This document shows positions 63,230 through 64,000 of a stretch of 64,000 bases of DNA, piece after piece. The translations under genes and the position numbers were made by a program. The notes beneath the pieces were generated by a model, which was not told where the DNA came from, did no database searches, and was given only the letters and a program-made list of their open reading frames with translations. Positions within the stretch are counted from its first letter, which is position 1. Every line of letters starts with the position of its first letter. The stretch is taken from assembly GCF_010994755.1 (NCBI RefSeq), contig NZ_WHSB02000020.1, positions 1-64,000 of the forward strand, read 5' to 3'. The DNA is from Shinella lacus. GTDB taxonomy: Bacteria; Pseudomonadota; Alphaproteobacteria; Rhizobiales; Rhizobiaceae.

Positions 63230-64000
63230 TCATTTCGTGGCCGAAGCCTGTTCGGCATGCACCGGATTGACCCGATCGCCATCGCGAACATAGGCGCCGG
63301 CCTTGGCGACCACCTCGTCGCCGGCGGCAAGGCCGCTGACGATCTCGATCACCTGGCCGTCCTGGATGCCGGTCTCGACCGGCACCAGCTTGACGACACC
63401 GTCCTCGACCTTGCGGGCCACCGTCTTGCCATCGGCCGTCGTGATGGCCGAGAGCGGCAGGACGACGCCCTCTCGCTGCTCGACGACGATCTCCGCGCTC
63501 GCAAACATGCCGGCGCGTGCCTTGCCGGGCTCGTCGAAGCGGATATAGACGCGGCCGAGACGGCTGTCCGGGTTGAGCGTCGGCTCGATGAGGCGGATCG
63601 TGCCCGTGAGCTTGGCAGCACCGCCGGCGAGGGTTACCGTCGCCTTCTGGCCGAGCGCCAGCTTGAGGATGCCGTCTTCGGAGACGTCGGCTTTCAATTC
63701 GATCTCGCCATCACGAATGACCGTGAAGAGCGGCGAGGCGCCGCCGCTGGCAATGGCGCCGATCTTTGCCGTGCGAACGGAGACGACGCCGGCGACCGGC
63801 GACTTCACCGCCGTGCGGGCAAGCCTCAGGTCGATGTCGTCGATCTGGGATTGGGCCACGGTGATGTCGGCTTCGGAGACCGCGATCGCCTGTTCGGCGG
63901 AGTTGACGCGGGCAAGTGCCGCGTCCGCCGCGGCCAGCGCCTGGTCGGCGGCGGCCTGCGACTGCGAGCCGGACTTCACGAGTTTCTGGGCGCGCTCGCG
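63230..64000 (-). CDS. RND efflux periplasmic adaptor, partial (C-terminal part)
   Basis: The frame is open to the right window edge, so the N-terminus is missing. Seen are part of the alpha-hairpin (QAAADQALAAADAALARVNSAEQAIAVSEADI), the barrel LRLARTAVKSPVAGVVSVRTAKIGAIASGG and the membrane-proximal domain ending HAEQASATK. It is 123 nt upstream of its permease; a short GC-rich hairpin (CCCCGC/GCGGGG at 63205-63221) lies between them and may lower permease expression. Confidence 0.9.
   Translation of the reverse strand, partial: RERAQKLVKSGSQSQAAADQALAAADAALARVNSAEQAIAVSEADITVAQSQIDDIDLRLARTAVKSPVAGVVSVRTAKIGAIASGGASPLFTVIRDGEIELKADVSEDGILKLALGQKATVTLAGGAAKLTGTIRLIEPTLNPDSRLGRVYIRFDEPGKARAGMFASAEIVVEQREGVVLPLSAITTADGKTVARKVEDGVVKLVPVETGIQDGQVIEIVSGLAAGDEVVAKAGAYVRDGDRVNPVHAEQASATK

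Overview
The window is a high-GC chromosomal segment from an alphaproteobacterium, most likely Hyphomicrobiales/Rhizobiaceae (Rhizobium, Ensifer or Shinella type). The call rests on a ChpT-CtrA-FliJ-SciP cell-cycle cluster, an EipA/DUF1134 envelope protein, a rhizobial-style urease operon with guest genes, a heterotetrameric sarcosine oxidase operon and a kps/rkp-type capsule export locus. The genus is inference; no rRNA is present.

Layout. 0-2.3 kb: envelope and coiled-coil genes, then eipA. 2.5-6.7 kb: cell-cycle block with chpT, an atypical receiver, ctrA, a fliJ-like gene and sciP, whose promoter regions carry CtrA-type half-sites and a cluster of GANTC sites. 7-9.5 kb: LuxR-type regulator, mnmA and tRNA-Met(CAU). 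9.5-11.7 kb: small orphan genes and an RTX-repeat relic beside the tRNA. 11.7-16.6 kb: SNase-like protein, an FAH-family hydrolase divergent from a GntR regulator, a NodT-type outer-membrane factor, and a structured leader with small ORFs. 16.7-20 kb: two extradiol-type VOC dioxygenases, one fused to an alpha/beta hydrolase, with an FMN reductase (quinone-detoxification-like). 20.3-22.6 kb: a chemoreceptor. 22.65-23.18 kb: an intergenic stretch with a sigma-54 promoter and a structured small-RNA candidate. 23.2-28.4 kb: an RND pump with two adaptors. 28.8-36.8 kb: capsule export and Kdo-linker genes, then cysQ. 38-45.6 kb: soxBDAG and a dimethylglycine dehydrogenase-like gene. 45.9-51.4 kb: branched-chain amino-acid ABC importer. 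51.5-59 kb: the urease operon with DUF1272, LprI-like, glycosyltransferase-29-like and diguanylate cyclase guests. 59-64 kb: a DNR/FNR-type regulator with a perfect FNR box in its own promoter, and a second RND pump cut by the window end.

How the parts fit. ChpT relays phosphate to CtrA, and SciP restrains CtrA; the CtrA-like boxes in front of eipA/chpT, the receiver gene, ctrA and sciP suggest a locally wired circuit. The sox, DMGDH-like and liv genes form a module for methylated glycines and amino-acid uptake. Urease supplies ammonia from urea. The kps genes export a Kdo-anchored polysaccharide whose repeat-unit enzymes are not in the window. The least explained signals are the sigma-54 small-RNA candidate, the structured leader at 16.16-16.21 kb, the fused dioxygenase-hydrolase island and the guest genes of the urease operon.
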